From the NCBI GenBank assembly GCA_019426215.1, contig CM033393.1, positions 52,082,645-52,146,644 of the forward strand: a stretch of DNA of 64,000 nt, read 5' to 3'. This DNA comes from Buddleja alternifolia (taxonomy: Eukaryota > Streptophyta > Magnoliopsida > Lamiales > Scrophulariaceae). The stretch's first letter is position 1. The number at the start of each line of letters is the position of its first letter. The position numbers were made by a program, and so were the translations under genes. The notes beneath the pieces were generated by a model, which saw nothing but the letters and a program-made list of their open reading frames with translations, made no database searches and was not told the DNA's origin. This document shows positions 25,489 through 37,166 of this stretch, one piece after another.

Positions 25489-26088
25489 TCATTTTCCACA
25501 AAAGGAAATATCTCTCTTGGATGGCCTATAACTCAATGCATTTAGGCTGTAGATACACATATTGGCTTGTTTGGATTTGACTGAAATCTCATCTGAAGTT
25601 GTTCGAAAGCTCGGGATACTACATGAAGAAGAAGAGCTAGAAATTAAGCTTGCTCTACAAGAGTTCCCCACAGCTTTATCTCTTGCACATTGAACCCCAT
25701 CAACAGAGGGTACTTCCAACTTGTAAATTCCATACTTATTGGTTGTTCTGTTCACTGAAAATGATATCTGTTCAGTTGTTCTTGGAGAAATTGCCTTGAA
25801 CATGCAATCTATTCTAACTTCAACACCTGCATAATTAAACGGCATAAAATCGTTATGTAATTATATTTACAAAATTCAACAAATGTAGAAAGGAAAAAGA
25901 AAATGAAATGAAATGGTACCTGGCAAGAAGTAGCTATGCCTGGAGAAGGAGTTATTTGAGCAGATGTCACAGTAAACCATTCCCATGACTGTGATTTGTG
26001 GGTTAGAGTTTTTATGTTTAGCAGCTTCAACTTGCAAAAAGAATGAAAGAGTGAACAAGAAAGAAAATACGAAGAGATTTGATCCCAT
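25489..26088 (-). CDS. Pollen Ole e 1 / extensin-like secreted protein
   Basis: Two exons on the minus strand (25920-26088 and 25489-25826) join in phase to give about 168 residues. Residues 1-22 are a clear signal peptide (hydrophobic run FVFSFLFTLSFFLQVEA). Then comes ITVMGMVYCDICSNNSFSRH, the conserved start of the Pollen_Ole_e_1 domain, followed by VEVRIDC and further cysteines near residues 103, 110 and 121. The family comprises extracellular, cysteine-bridged proteins of cell walls and pollen; a specific biochemical role is not established for this branch. The start was chosen at the ATG directly before the signal peptide; an upstream ATG at 26130 adds 14 residues that would spoil it. 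A (GA)17 tract lies about 230 bp upstream. Confidence 0.88.
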
Positions 26089-26314
26089 GACTGGAAAAAG
26101 GCGAGAGTAAGAAAGTAAGCTGCTTCTCACAAGCTTAATATTCTCGTGTTTTGGATAGCTAAATAGTAGGCTATGGAAATGGAGTTTACATTTTCAGTAG
26201 TTTTCTCGTGTGTGGATAATGAATGCCAGCAGCAGTAGTAGTAGTAATAGTTGAACCAACTTTTTCCTATGCATATAAAACAAATGCATGTGAGTTTTGT
26301 TTGGCATATTGTGG

Positions 26315-26318
<4 letters not shown>

Positions 26319-26353
<35 letters not shown>
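26319..26353. repeat. (AG)17 microsatellite
   Basis: Uninterrupted AG repeat in the upstream region of the Ole e 1-like gene (CT repeat on its coding strand). Possible 5' regulatory tract and a likely polymorphic marker. Confidence 0.95.
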
Positions 26354-26357
<4 letters not shown>

Positions 26358-28678
26358 TTATTTATTTTTTCACAAGAAAATGTGGATAAAGTTAATTAAC
26401 ATGTTGAAAGTAACTTGAGAAAAATGACATAATGTTTGAAGAGCTTTATGATGGTATTTATTTTTGCACCGACAGCTCTTACAAACTCTAGCAATTGAAA
26501 GGTCAGGCTCAGGCTCAGGCTGCTGCTATGATGCGTGAATCCAATTAACGAACACAATATCACATCACTTTTCCTCATTTATAATTCAATAATACACTAC
26601 TTTCTTTCTTTTCTTCTCTTTTCCTTTGTGTGAATTGACAAGGTTAGGTACAAAGAGTTGAGGATATATTTCTTTTTCTTTTTTAGAATCATGAATTGTA
26701 GGTGTAATTGTCAAAGGAGTTACGTGGAAATGTCAAGTTTCGCCTGGCTTTAGCAACAAAGAAGCAGAATGGATAATGCAGAAATTTTCATATGCCTTTT
26801 GAGTTTTGACAGTTAGGCTCCTCAATTCAACAAATTTCACATTACCTTCTCTAATTCACTCTTTCACAGTAGAGATAATTCTTTTTTTCATCAACTTCCG
26901 GGAGCTTCAACACTTGGATCATATGGAGATGTCAATGAAGAACGATTTGAATTCATGATCAATCGTCAAGAATTTAATTCTAATTACGTTGAGATTTAGA
27001 TGGACAATCTTGATGAAACCTAAGAAATTCCATAGAGTTGGAGTTGTCTTTTGGTATACAAAGATCATGTATTTATCCACATCAAATGTCATTACCATAT
27101 ATCATCCTACTTTTTTTTTTTTTTTTGATAATTATTTATTAGGCTACTTCACTCTATCCATGGTGTAAATGATTAGAATCGAGATAACTTTCCATGGTGT
27201 AAATGATTAGAAAACGAACAAAGTTTTGTCCAAGATTATGTGACTTATTATCGATCCTGCAAGCATATATTTGAATTTTGTTTGATTGCTAAATAAATTG
27301 AGATGAAACGGATTTTATTAAGTAGAGCTCAAGTAGTGTATATTTCTTTATACATATTCCTTCATTGTTTAAATCATTGTTTCGAGCTTGAATTGAAACA
27401 AGCCTTTTTAATTTTTTTTTTTTTTTAATAATGGTGAGAGTGTAGGGGTTGGGAATTGGAACACTATGACTTCTAAATGATTAGTAAGAGATGATTTCTA
27501 AATGATTAGTAAGAGATGATGCTATTTGACCAAGTAGTTGTTAGCAACTTGAACTGAACTTCAATCTGATCGAACATAAAATGGTTTTCAAGTTTAGTTT
27601 GTATATAAAAAGCTGAGTTCAAACGATATTTTAGCAATCTATATTGCATCAGGTATCAAGTAATTCGAATAATTTTTCAACTCAAATTATACCAAGTCAT
27701 CAAGTTTAACAATCACTATATTTTCCTTGATTTGCCTCTCTTTTCATAGTAGAAGAAGCGTTGAACCAATCAAACCACGGCAAGCGAGTTTTGCTAATTT
27801 TGTGCATGTTCTTGAGCGATCAAACCAAAAGTTGAACGAAAAAATCCAGTCTATCGTCCAATTTTTTTCCATGAAAAACAAAAGCATCAAAGATCTTTGA
27901 AGCATGATACTATCGTGGTTTATTTATTATACAAAAGTGGAAAGCAAACCATTTAATTAAGCTTAAAGTGTGATTAAATTAAGTTATTGAGAAGAGACGA
28001 GGAGGAGGACAAGAGCTTCAATCCTTTAGCAAATCCAAGGATCAGCCGACGATATTTTCAATGTCCAACTCTTTGTCATCACCTTCACTATAAAATATGT
28101 ATATATTTTTGATATGTATGGGTGGGTGTGTAAGATAATAACAAATTACAGTTTTATTATGTTATTTTTTACCGTCATGCAAATAAGAGCGACATATAAG
28201 ATTACTAGGAGTAAAAAACAAACATGCATGATAGGTAGAGACATGCGAAATCAAATTCAGTTAATATGTCGATTGGATTTTTTACCATTTCATTTTAAAA
28301 GTACATTCAATTAATAATCATTCAACTTAATATTTACTTTTCGGGTATTGCCTCGCTATGACGTATCAAAGTTTGAGCTATTTCAGGATAATTCTCCTCT
28401 CTTGTTACTACTTGTACAGTTGTACTTACTAATGGACGGCCCGGCGAAACTGGGCCCCACCTCCCAACGTCTCGTTCAGCGGCGGTTCACTTGGCCAAAA
28501 ATTCTTGTTAACCATATGGAAAAGGAGACAAAACAAAATTATTGAAGATGACAAAAGCTTTTATTTTTCTCATTTTTAAACACAGGAAAAAAAAATTGAT
28601 AAATATGAATCCATTTCTTCCCCTGTACTATATCATATATACTTGTACGAAGTAAACCTTAACACCCTTTGTGGCAGC
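26354..28678. other. Shared upstream region of the Ole e 1-like and GRAS genes
   Basis: The two genes are divergent, so this stretch should contain both promoters. It is AT-rich, with two small tandem duplications (about 27155-27212, phrase 'tccatggtgtaaatgattaga'; about 27470-27520, phrase 'ctaaatgattagtaagagatgat'). No gene is supported. I did not recognise a specific operator. Confidence 0.45.
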
Positions 28679-30641
28679 ATGGGAAGTCTGAAGAGTGAGA
28701 ATGAGAGCACTGAAAATGAGATTAGGAGTCTAAAAAGTGAGATTTCTTGCACAAAACAAGAGCCCACATCACCAGATGCCTCTTCAGTTTCCCAACTGAA
28801 GGAGAAGAATAATTCTTCATTATCCGAATTTGGAACTCATAATTTGGCCCTAAACAGCTTAACCCCACTCACAAGACTCAACATTCCAGTTCTCAAATAT
28901 GAAGAAAATAGGGATGTTGAAATCCATTCCCCTGATTACTCCTTATGGGAGTCGATCTTTTCTGATCAATTAGAGGGTGCTGATTTCATGATGTGCTCTC
29001 CTGTGAGGAGGAATAGCCCATCACCACTCTCACCAAACTACAATTACAACTATGCTCCTCAGGTAATGCAGGTGCAGAGTCTTGCGGGATGCTCTTCTCC
29101 CCGCTTTTTGTCCCCTCTCGGGCCTAACAAGGGAAAAGTTTTGAGCCCTCTAAAGAGGGTTCTGAACTCCCCAAATAATCAATTTATGACAGTTCAGCAG
29201 GTTGAGAGTCTTTCCATACCTGCCCTTGAGAACGCTTATAATCATAAGGACGATAAATCCTCAGACTGCTTCGATGACTTGAGTGGGGTCCATGAGCTGT
29301 TGGACTGCTTGACAGAGCCTAATTCAACAAGGTTTTCTGGATCAGATGAGCAACAACTTCATCAGCAGAACCAGATACAAAATACACACAATACCTTGAC
29401 GCAGCCAATTCTTGTGCCTCAACAGGTGATAAAATTGACTGATGAAATTAACAGCCCAATTTAAAATTGATATCACCAGAAAAACTAAAATCTTCTTTCA
29501 TCCTCGTTATATGATCAAACAGGAAAATGATAGTGGGCTACAACTGGTACACCTCCTTCTTGCATGTGCAGAAGCAGTATCTAAGGAGGACTACATGTTA
29601 GCAAGGAGGTATCTCCATCAACTGAATCAGATCGTCTCGCCACTTGGCGATTCCATGCAGCGTGTAGCAGCTTGTTTCACCGAAGCCCTGAGTGCAAGAC
29701 TTGCCGCTACCTTAAATAAACCTAGTATCTCTAATTTGAAGCCTTTCAATCCTTTACCTACTGACAACCTAGAAATCCTCAAAATTTATCAAATCCTTTA
29801 TCAGGCCTGCCCCTACATTAAATTTGCTCATTTCACTGCTAATCAAGCGATTTTCGAGGCAGTCGAGGCCGAAGATCGTGTTCACGTAATTGATCTCGAT
29901 ATCCTTCAAGGTTATCAATGGCCTGCTTTCATGCAAGCCCTAGCTGCCAGGCCAGGTGGGGCCCCATTTCTTCGGATTACGGGTGTGGGCCCCTCCGCTG
30001 AGGCTGTAAAGGAAACCGGAAGATGTTTGGCTGAACTGGCTCACTCTCTTCATGTCCCATTTAAATTTCAGCATATTGGTGAAGAACTTGAAGATCTAAA
30101 ACCCCACATGTTCAACAGAAGGGTGGGTGAGGCCCTGGCTGTTAACTCGGTTAATCGGCTTCATCGGGTCCCGGGGAATTCTCTCGGGAACCTGTTAACG
30201 ATGATTAGAGATCAAGCACCAAACATAGTCACAATAGTTGAACAAGAAGCAAGCCACAATGGACCATACTTCTTAGGCCGATTCCTCGAGGCCTTGCACT
30301 ATTATTCAGCATTTTTCGACTCATTGGATGCAACATTCCCACCAGATTCAGCACAGAGGGCAATGGTGGAGCAACATATCCTTGCACCGGAGATTAGGAA
30401 TATTGTAGCACATGAGGGGCTAGAGAGGGTAATGAGACACGAAAGGCTCGAAAAATGGAGGAAATTTATGGAAGGAAAAGGATTCCAAGAGGTGCCACTA
30501 AGTACAAATGCTGTTACTCAATCGAGAATATTGCTGGGATCTTATTCTTGTGATGGGTATAGGTTGACAGAAGATAAGGGTTGTCTGCTTCTAGGGTGGC
30601 AAGATAGAGTTATTCTTGCTGCTTCAGCATGGCGATGCTAG
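28679..30641 (+). CDS. GRAS-family transcription regulator, RAM1-like
   Basis: Two exons, 28679-29425 and 29523-30641, join in phase across a 97-bp GT-AG intron to give about 621 residues. The N-terminal 249 residues are Ser/Asn/Pro-rich and variable. The GRAS domain runs from about residue 255 to the end: LHRI ([20 protein letters not shown]), the VHIID motif as [15 protein letters not shown] near residue 369, the PFYRE/LHRII region, and a C-terminal SAW motif ending [25 protein letters not shown] is unlike DELLA, SCR, SCL3, LAS, NSP1 or NSP2. To my knowledge it fits RAM1 (REQUIRED FOR ARBUSCULAR MYCORRHIZATION 1), which drives arbuscule-associated genes. The frame is open upstream of 28679 without ATG (through LCGS), so a different 5' end or a small upstream exon is possible. 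GRAS: near certain; RAM1: probable. Confidence 0.9.
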
Positions 30642-31974
30642 TCTCACACATGCAGGCCAATCACGTATTACATGTTTCCTTTCCCTTCCCTTATTTAATT
30701 AAATTATTTATAATTGTTTTAATATGATTCCCCAACACCCATATAAAGTTACATCCCAGAACAGAAGAAGAAAGAAAAGTGTTATTAATCTTCTTTTGTA
30801 TCTAGAAAAGGACCTTAGGATTAGGTCAATATATTTATTATTTTATGAATGATTGGCTTAGTGAATTTTCATCATTTCTATGTTGTTTACTTATACTAGA
30901 CATGGCTGACTTCCATCAGCAACATCGTACCTACTGGAGTAAAGAAACATTCACATCGTCATGGAGAAAGGTATTGATGAATATCAAAGAAATGTGACTG
31001 GTAGTCTAGTACTTAGAACTTAGAAGAGAACAGTGAATTCATTCAGTAATCTTCATTCTAAGACATCCGCAATCAATTAGCAGCTGAAAATTTTTGCTCT
31101 CACCAAAAATAGCTAAAATAGACAACACGACTTTAGCACCAATATATGAATATATGCGATTAAAGATAGTAAAACCTATGGTTTAACATAATGTCGGCAT
31201 AATAAAAAACGAGGTACGAATACAAAATACAGACCATAACCACAGATGTGTGATATTAATAAACTCATTTTACCAAATCAGTTTAATCACAATGTAATTG
31301 CACTAATTATGCACACAAATCAACAAATAATTACAGAACATATAAATATTTAAACAGATCTTACTTAATTCAATGTATTCTGCAGTTTGGTTTACCTGGT
31401 ATCTGGTGCAGCAGGGCAAATCTAGGTCAACATCTGCCCACAAGAAAAGAGAATATTCGAAATTACCTCTTATATTAAGAATATTCAAAATTACATCGTA
31501 TTATATGTAGAGCTACATATATACTAATGTAAAGGTATCTAAATGGACAAAAGAGGTGCTCAACCATATTTACTTAGTGGAACACGAAAACACAGGGGAA
31601 GACAAAGCGGACCCGACAACAAAAAGAGATTAGCCAACAAATTCCGTAAGAAGCTCCATGATAACTTAATAGAAACTCATATAACCGAAATCCCAGCTAC
31701 TGTGAAACCCTTTTCAAGGTAATAGAGACCTATAGATCTCGTATTCTCGTGGTATATAAAAATTTCTGCAGCTACAAATTTACATGAAACAACAAATATA
31801 TAGAAGGAACAAACATACAGGATAACAACAAACGTTACAATGCCCTCGAACATACAACAAACAATGAGTATCGTACTGTTTACAAATTATTGACCCTTTT
31901 CCAACTTCTCAATCTGACAGTGCCAGGTGACCCCAAGATTCACAAGATAAAGAGCTGAATCAGACTTACATCTC
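30642..31974. other. Convergent region between GRAS and MUB genes
   Basis: 3' flanks of two convergent genes. AT-rich. No supported gene or repeat seen. Confidence 0.5.
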
Positions 31975-34900
31975 TCACAATATGGAACATGAACAGAGAT
32001 TTTTCTTGGGACTCTCGTCAATCTTCTTCTCTGTGAACACAATGGTAAGTTCAGCAACTTAGCAACTATACAGAAATAATGCAAATAAAGGACTCACAGT
32101 AAGCATCCAACGACATGAAATTGCAGTTGTTACAAAGCTCCTTATTTTGACAGCAATGGCTAACATATTAATAAATAACAATTGTCAAATCAATGAACAT
32201 TGATTTTTACCGAGGAATGTGCGATCCAAAACTTTCGTTAGCAGTTATAACTTTACTACTGTGCAGGCCAGGTTTGTCATATGGAGGAATTTACATGAAG
32301 ATGAAATCCATATCTTCCAAAACAGTAAGTCCTATTTCATAGTATCATGCTAAAAACAAAACAAATAATTAAATGAGTAAATAAAAAGGCACTTGGTAAA
32401 GGAATGGTGTATTCGGAATTAGACGAACTGAGGAATGAAAAGGAAAAGGGATGACACAAAGACGGGATATCTCACTTCTGGTAAGCAATAATTGACTATA
32501 GTATAGGAATAGAAGTGGTAAATGGCCAAGCATGTCTTAAACCAAAAAATGTGATATTTATTAAGAACTTGCAATGTACGCACATAACAAATATGTTGTG
32601 AAACGGATTTCGAGTCCTTGTTAGTTTATGAGTTCTACTTTATTTCCTTACTTTGAGTTCGTATTAGTTTAGCAGTCTATTTTCTTGTTGATTAAGTTTC
32701 CTACTTTGTTTAGGATTCTAGTTATTTCCTTTCTAGTAGGAGTCAGTAGCTTGCTGTGCAAGTTACCTTATGCTTATAAATAGGGGTCTTCATGTTTATT
32801 TTCATTATTCTGTTTTTGAATCAATAACGAGTCGAGATTGGGCTTGGGACGAAATTTACTCTTGTTGGGATTTCAAATAATCGAAATTATTCTTATTTAT
32901 TCTGTTTCTATCAATTTGGTTCGACCTACCGGATCCCTTGACGCCACCAAGACTCGTTCAACCTCAGAGGATTTTGATTCCATCATGGCTATGATGGCCG
33001 AAATTCTAGCGGCAATCTATGCCCTCAATCCCACCACGGCCTCATCCTCCGCCACCGCCCACGCACCACTTGTGACTGTCGCCGCCTCATCAGTTTCATC
33101 AACCTAAAACAGCGCTGAAAGTCCACTGCCTTCTACTTGTTTTATCCCACAAGTTACACCCCACGCAACTCATCTGCCCGCCATCAACCAAATTCTACAA
33201 ACCACCGCCTCTAGCCTGCAACCAACAAAACCTACCATCAACAAAACCAACAAAATTCCGCCGCCACCACCACCACCAGTTGTCCATAATGTCGCAACTG
33301 CAATTTCGCCGCCTTCACCATTGAACCCGCAACCTGACACAACCAAAGCAACCGCGCACACCACCGTGGCTCTTTCAATTTTTGATGGTATTGATCTGAT
33401 TGGTTGGCTAACTCATGCCGACCAGCAATTTGAGTTTCATGACACGGCCCCGGAGCGAAAAGTTCAACTTGCGTTGGTTGCGATGGAAGTAGGGGTGATC
33501 GCGGTGCAGTTTAGCGATTTTTTTTATTAATTTCAAACCGAATTGTCAAGTGCGGTTTGGAGGAAATAAAATTTTAAATTGCGGTTTTGTAAATCAAATC
33601 CAACTATGCGGTTTTATGCGGTGCAGTGCGATTCGGTGCGGTTTGACGGTTTTTCAAGATCTTTTACATTTCAAAACTAAATAAACATACAATGTTTGCC
33701 ATATTTTTTGTTAAACTAATTAATAAAAATATAATGATAATTCATAACTAAGAAAATATTTGTCCGGAAAATATTTATCAAGATTAAATTTCATGAATCA
33801 TTAAAAAAAACACTAATGTCATTACATATTATTATATAAGTGTATCATACGTTTAGAACATGAAAAAATACTAATATATCACTTTAAATATTTGTTTACA
33901 CCGAGTATAATTATAATATGTACATATTTTACTAATGTATATATATTTTATCAAATAAGAACACACTCATATATAAGAAAATGTCTTCATCAAGCTTGCA
34001 TGAAAAGTAGTACGAGAAATTTGTATATAAACAAGTAATACAGAGAAATTTGTATAAAAACAAGTAATACAAAATATGACATATTACAATTGTTTGTTTA
34101 TTAAAATTTGTGCACTAAAATCTGCAAAAGGATACTGTAAAGTATATTATACAGTTATAAAACCATAAGTAATCTAACGCGACATTGCTATTACAAATAA
34201 TGTGATAGTTAAATAGAACAAATGTTATAAATATAATCTATAATACTTTTTTTCATCAAAACTCTTCAAGTGTCTATTATATAAAAAAAATATAATACTA
34301 AAATATCAGAAGATATTATCACTCTAAAAGTTTCAAGCACAAATGTTGATTGAACATATTATTAATCTTGTAAAGGATATAACCATATCAATTCAATAAC
34401 AAATATTAAATAAAACTACAAATATGAATAGTATTATGAGTAAAATCTATTAAAGGTTTAAATTAAAAAAGAATAATATACATACATATATATATTATAT
34501 ATGTATGTAGGCGGTGGCGGTGCGGTTCGGTTTTTTTAACACTAATTTTGAAACCAAACCGCATAGGGCGGTGCGGTTTTCATTTAAATTTGAAACCACA
34601 GTTTGGTTAGAAATTTGACAAAAAACAGTGCGGTTCGGTCGGTTTTTCGAAACCAATGCTCACCCCTAGATGGAAGGATCAACATTGCCCTTGTTTCGTT
34701 GGTCACGTCACCACAAGCCACGCACTACTTGGCTAGAATTTTCCTAGACACTCAAGGTGCAATTTGATGATCGTTATTTGGGAAGCCCTTACCAGGCAAC
34801 AATTTCCCGAGTTCAATCTTGGGAACAAGGCTATTTTTAAGGGGTGTGGAACTGTTGTGAAACGGATTTCGAGTCCTTGTTAATTTATGAGTTCTACTTT

Positions 34901-37166
34901 GAGTCCGTGTTAGTTTAGGAATTTATTTTCTTGTTGATTAAATTTCCTAGTTTGTTTAGGGTTTAAGTTATTTCCTTTCTAGTAGGAGTCAGTAGCTTGC
35001 ATAGCAAGTTACCTTATGCTTATAAATAGGGGTCTTCATATTTATTTTCATTATTCAGTTTTTGAATCAATAAAAAGTCGAACTTAGGCTTGGGACAAGA
35101 TTTATTCTTGTTGGGATTTCGAGTAATCAAAATTATTTTTATTTATTCTGTTTCTATCAATTTATAAAAAAATTGTTTCTATCAAAATATCTAATGTACT
35201 AACTCATGTATCACATATATAATTAATTTGCTATTATGGATAGGAGGATATAATGGTACAGCTCATCATTCCTGAACTTCTTTAACTGTGCTTGAACAAA
35301 TTCAAGATTTTGGCATGCCTTGGGAATGGACATACTCAGGGGGAGTGAGGGGAATGGCCAATAATGATTTTCGGACAACTGGTTTTATGTAATCAATTGT
35401 ACCAAACAGAAGTTCGTGAATGGTTTTGGCAAATAAACTTGTGTCATCCTGTTCTCTCATGCCAAATGTAATTAAAGAGTTACATCATAACCAAACAAAC
35501 AAGAAAACAAAAGTAGACATCATTTATCGGGAATAAAAAATTAATTGCCAGCATATATTCTGATCACAGATAATGCTGAACGTTGAATCACCACAAAACT
35601 AATTAAGCCAAAGCCAATGAACACAGGTGGAACAAAGAAGGGAAAAAGGAAAGTGTAGAGGGGTAAAGTGCCATGCGGAGGGAAGGAAGAGAGACAGGAA
35701 TCATGAATTAATTCTGAGCACATTAACAAGACAACAGCATGTGTGCAAGCAAAAAGCCTACAAGCATTTGCATCGATTTGTGTGTGATCATGTCTCTCCT
35801 GCATAAAGTCCAAACTTCTCCAACTAGCTCTAAGAATAAAATTCTGCTTATGATGCACGGAGAAAAGGACTCGTACATCTTATTGAAGCTTCATGGGAGT
35901 ATAAAAAAGTCCACACTCCTTACCTGACAATAACTTCAGATGAGTAATCTCACATCCTAAAACTCAGTTTTAGGAGATAATAACATGCTCAAAAAGTCAG
36001 GAATTTTATAGCCAAAAGTACTAGCTTAGGGGTGTTAGCAGCAAAACTATTCAACCAATTTACAGAAATTTACTAATGCCTAAAAATTGTCTCACCTCCT
36101 TCGACACCTGAAGAAAAGTTGCTGCCTATAAGTTCATCTACTAGTACGTCATCATAGTCATTAAGACTTTTCTAAAATGATAAAAATGTTTTTTTTTTAT
36201 GTGTTATACGAATTTCCCCTTTGGGTAAAATTGTTTCTTGGTTTTGTAGCTAGAGAACTTAAGTTTGACCAATATCAAAGGATTACCTGTCTTCGCTTTT
36301 GCTAAAGATGGCTGCACAACAGCATGCATGGTGATAATTCCATTAGGTAGCTCCCCAAATGGCATTTTGCACTGGGCAACAGTCTTGTTATTTTCCAAAA
36401 TTTTCCCACCATTTATTAATTTCACATCGCTTGCTGCCTTAGGTGCAATTTTCTTATCTGAAGACAAAGAAAACTTTCATTCAACCAAAACATGATGATA
36501 GGCACGCAAAAATAGCGGAAAAAAAGCAGTCTGAAGATGATCTAAGATAGTATATAAGCTTAAGGTATGCATTATGAGTGCATCACAAGTGTATTCAACT
36601 TAACCTCTCATGCGGCTAAGTAAAAGAATTTCAAGACGAAAAACTGAATTCATATTTTGTGTAGGCAAGAAAAAGTTGTGATTTCAATCTCTAAAGTTTC
36701 AATGTCACACATCTATCCGTATCCGTAACGTATCCTCCCGGTTGTTGTATGCTGTAACTCATTCCTTCAAATAAACCAGCTATAACATTTTCAGCACTCA
36801 CCAGAGCTCAAGCATTAATGTAAGTATTACCCTGTCCTGTTATATATGTACTATAAAGCAAATTAAAAAGGGCATATAAACTCGAGAAAAAATCATATTG
36901 GGATTCCATAAACCTCATTAGCAATCAATTAATGTTCCTCCAAAACAAAAACAAAAAAGATTAAATTATAAATGACATAATGCTCAACATTTATTGCAAT
37001 TAAGAGAGACAGTTGTAATATAGTACTAGTATTTACCTTTAGGCCACTCAGCCACAATTCTCTCTTTGAGCATAGCAACCGTTGACGCGGGTGAATATCG
37101 GAATGGACCGATATCTGATCCATCGTACAATCTGAACTTCAGCTCAACTAAATCCTCCTCCGGCAT
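31975..37166 (-). CDS. Membrane-anchored ubiquitin-fold protein (MUB)
   Basis: Three exons on the minus strand join in phase: 37037-37166, 36287-36457 and 31975-32030. They give 118 residues, the family length. It starts MPEEDLVELKFRLYDGSDIG and continues as a ubiquitin-like fold (STVAMLKERIVAEWP, then GGKILENNKTVAQ and MPFGELPNGIITMH). The last exon encodes 18 residues ending NLCSCSIL. The CaaX box CSIL ends in leucine, which predicts geranylgeranylation; the cysteine two residues earlier is a palmitoylation candidate. MUBs sit on the plasma membrane and bind group VI E2 ubiquitin-conjugating enzymes. Introns are 579 bp and 4,256 bp; the second contains an LTR retrotransposon with a nested hAT element (32594-35184). 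Without the distant third exon the membrane anchor would be lost. MUB3-like by N-terminus, but not proven. Confidence 0.93.
32594..35184 (+). mobile_element. Non-autonomous Ty3/gypsy-type LTR retrotransposon in MUB intron 2
   Basis: LTRs at 32594-32913 and 34853-35159 begin TGTTGTGAAACGG and end TTTCTATCA. They differ at roughly 28 of about 307 aligned positions by eye plus a 13-bp indel, so the insertion is old. Each LTR has a TATAAATA box (32775-32782 in the first). The 3' copy is followed by 25 bp that repeat the LTR terminus, ending at 35184. With that end the flanks give a 5-bp target duplication AAATA (32589-32593 and 35185-35189). The internal region has a degenerate gag only: FDGIDLIGWLTHADQQFEF and ERKVQLALVAME near 33380-33490 resemble the Ty3/gypsy capsid domain. 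No protease, RT, RNase H or integrase is present. The gag is split by the hAT element 33490-34668. A purine-rich tract (34838-34849) precedes the 3' LTR. Confidence 0.88.
33490..34668. mobile_element. hAT-type element nested in the LTR retrotransposon gag
   Basis: The element starts TAGGGGTGATCGCGG and ends in the complement of TAGGGGTGAGCATTGG. It is flanked by a perfect 8-bp duplication GATGGAAG (33482-33489 and 34669-34676), the hAT signature. Both subterminal regions are full of GTGCGGTTTGG/GCGGTTCGGT motifs. The 1.18-kb AT-rich interior has no coding capacity. Removing it and one duplication restores continuity of the gag-like frame, so it landed after the retrotransposon. Confidence 0.93.
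35190..36286. other. Remainder of MUB intron 2
   Basis: Intronic sequence between the retrotransposon and MUB exon 2. No gene, repeat or RNA was recognised; the open frame 35541-35858 has no support. Confidence 0.45.

Noticed and set aside
35541..35858. 105-codon minus-strand open frame inside MUB intron 2
   Set aside because: Falls in the intron on the same strand as MUB, no recognisable domain, and neither edge offers phase-compatible splice sites into MUB exons.
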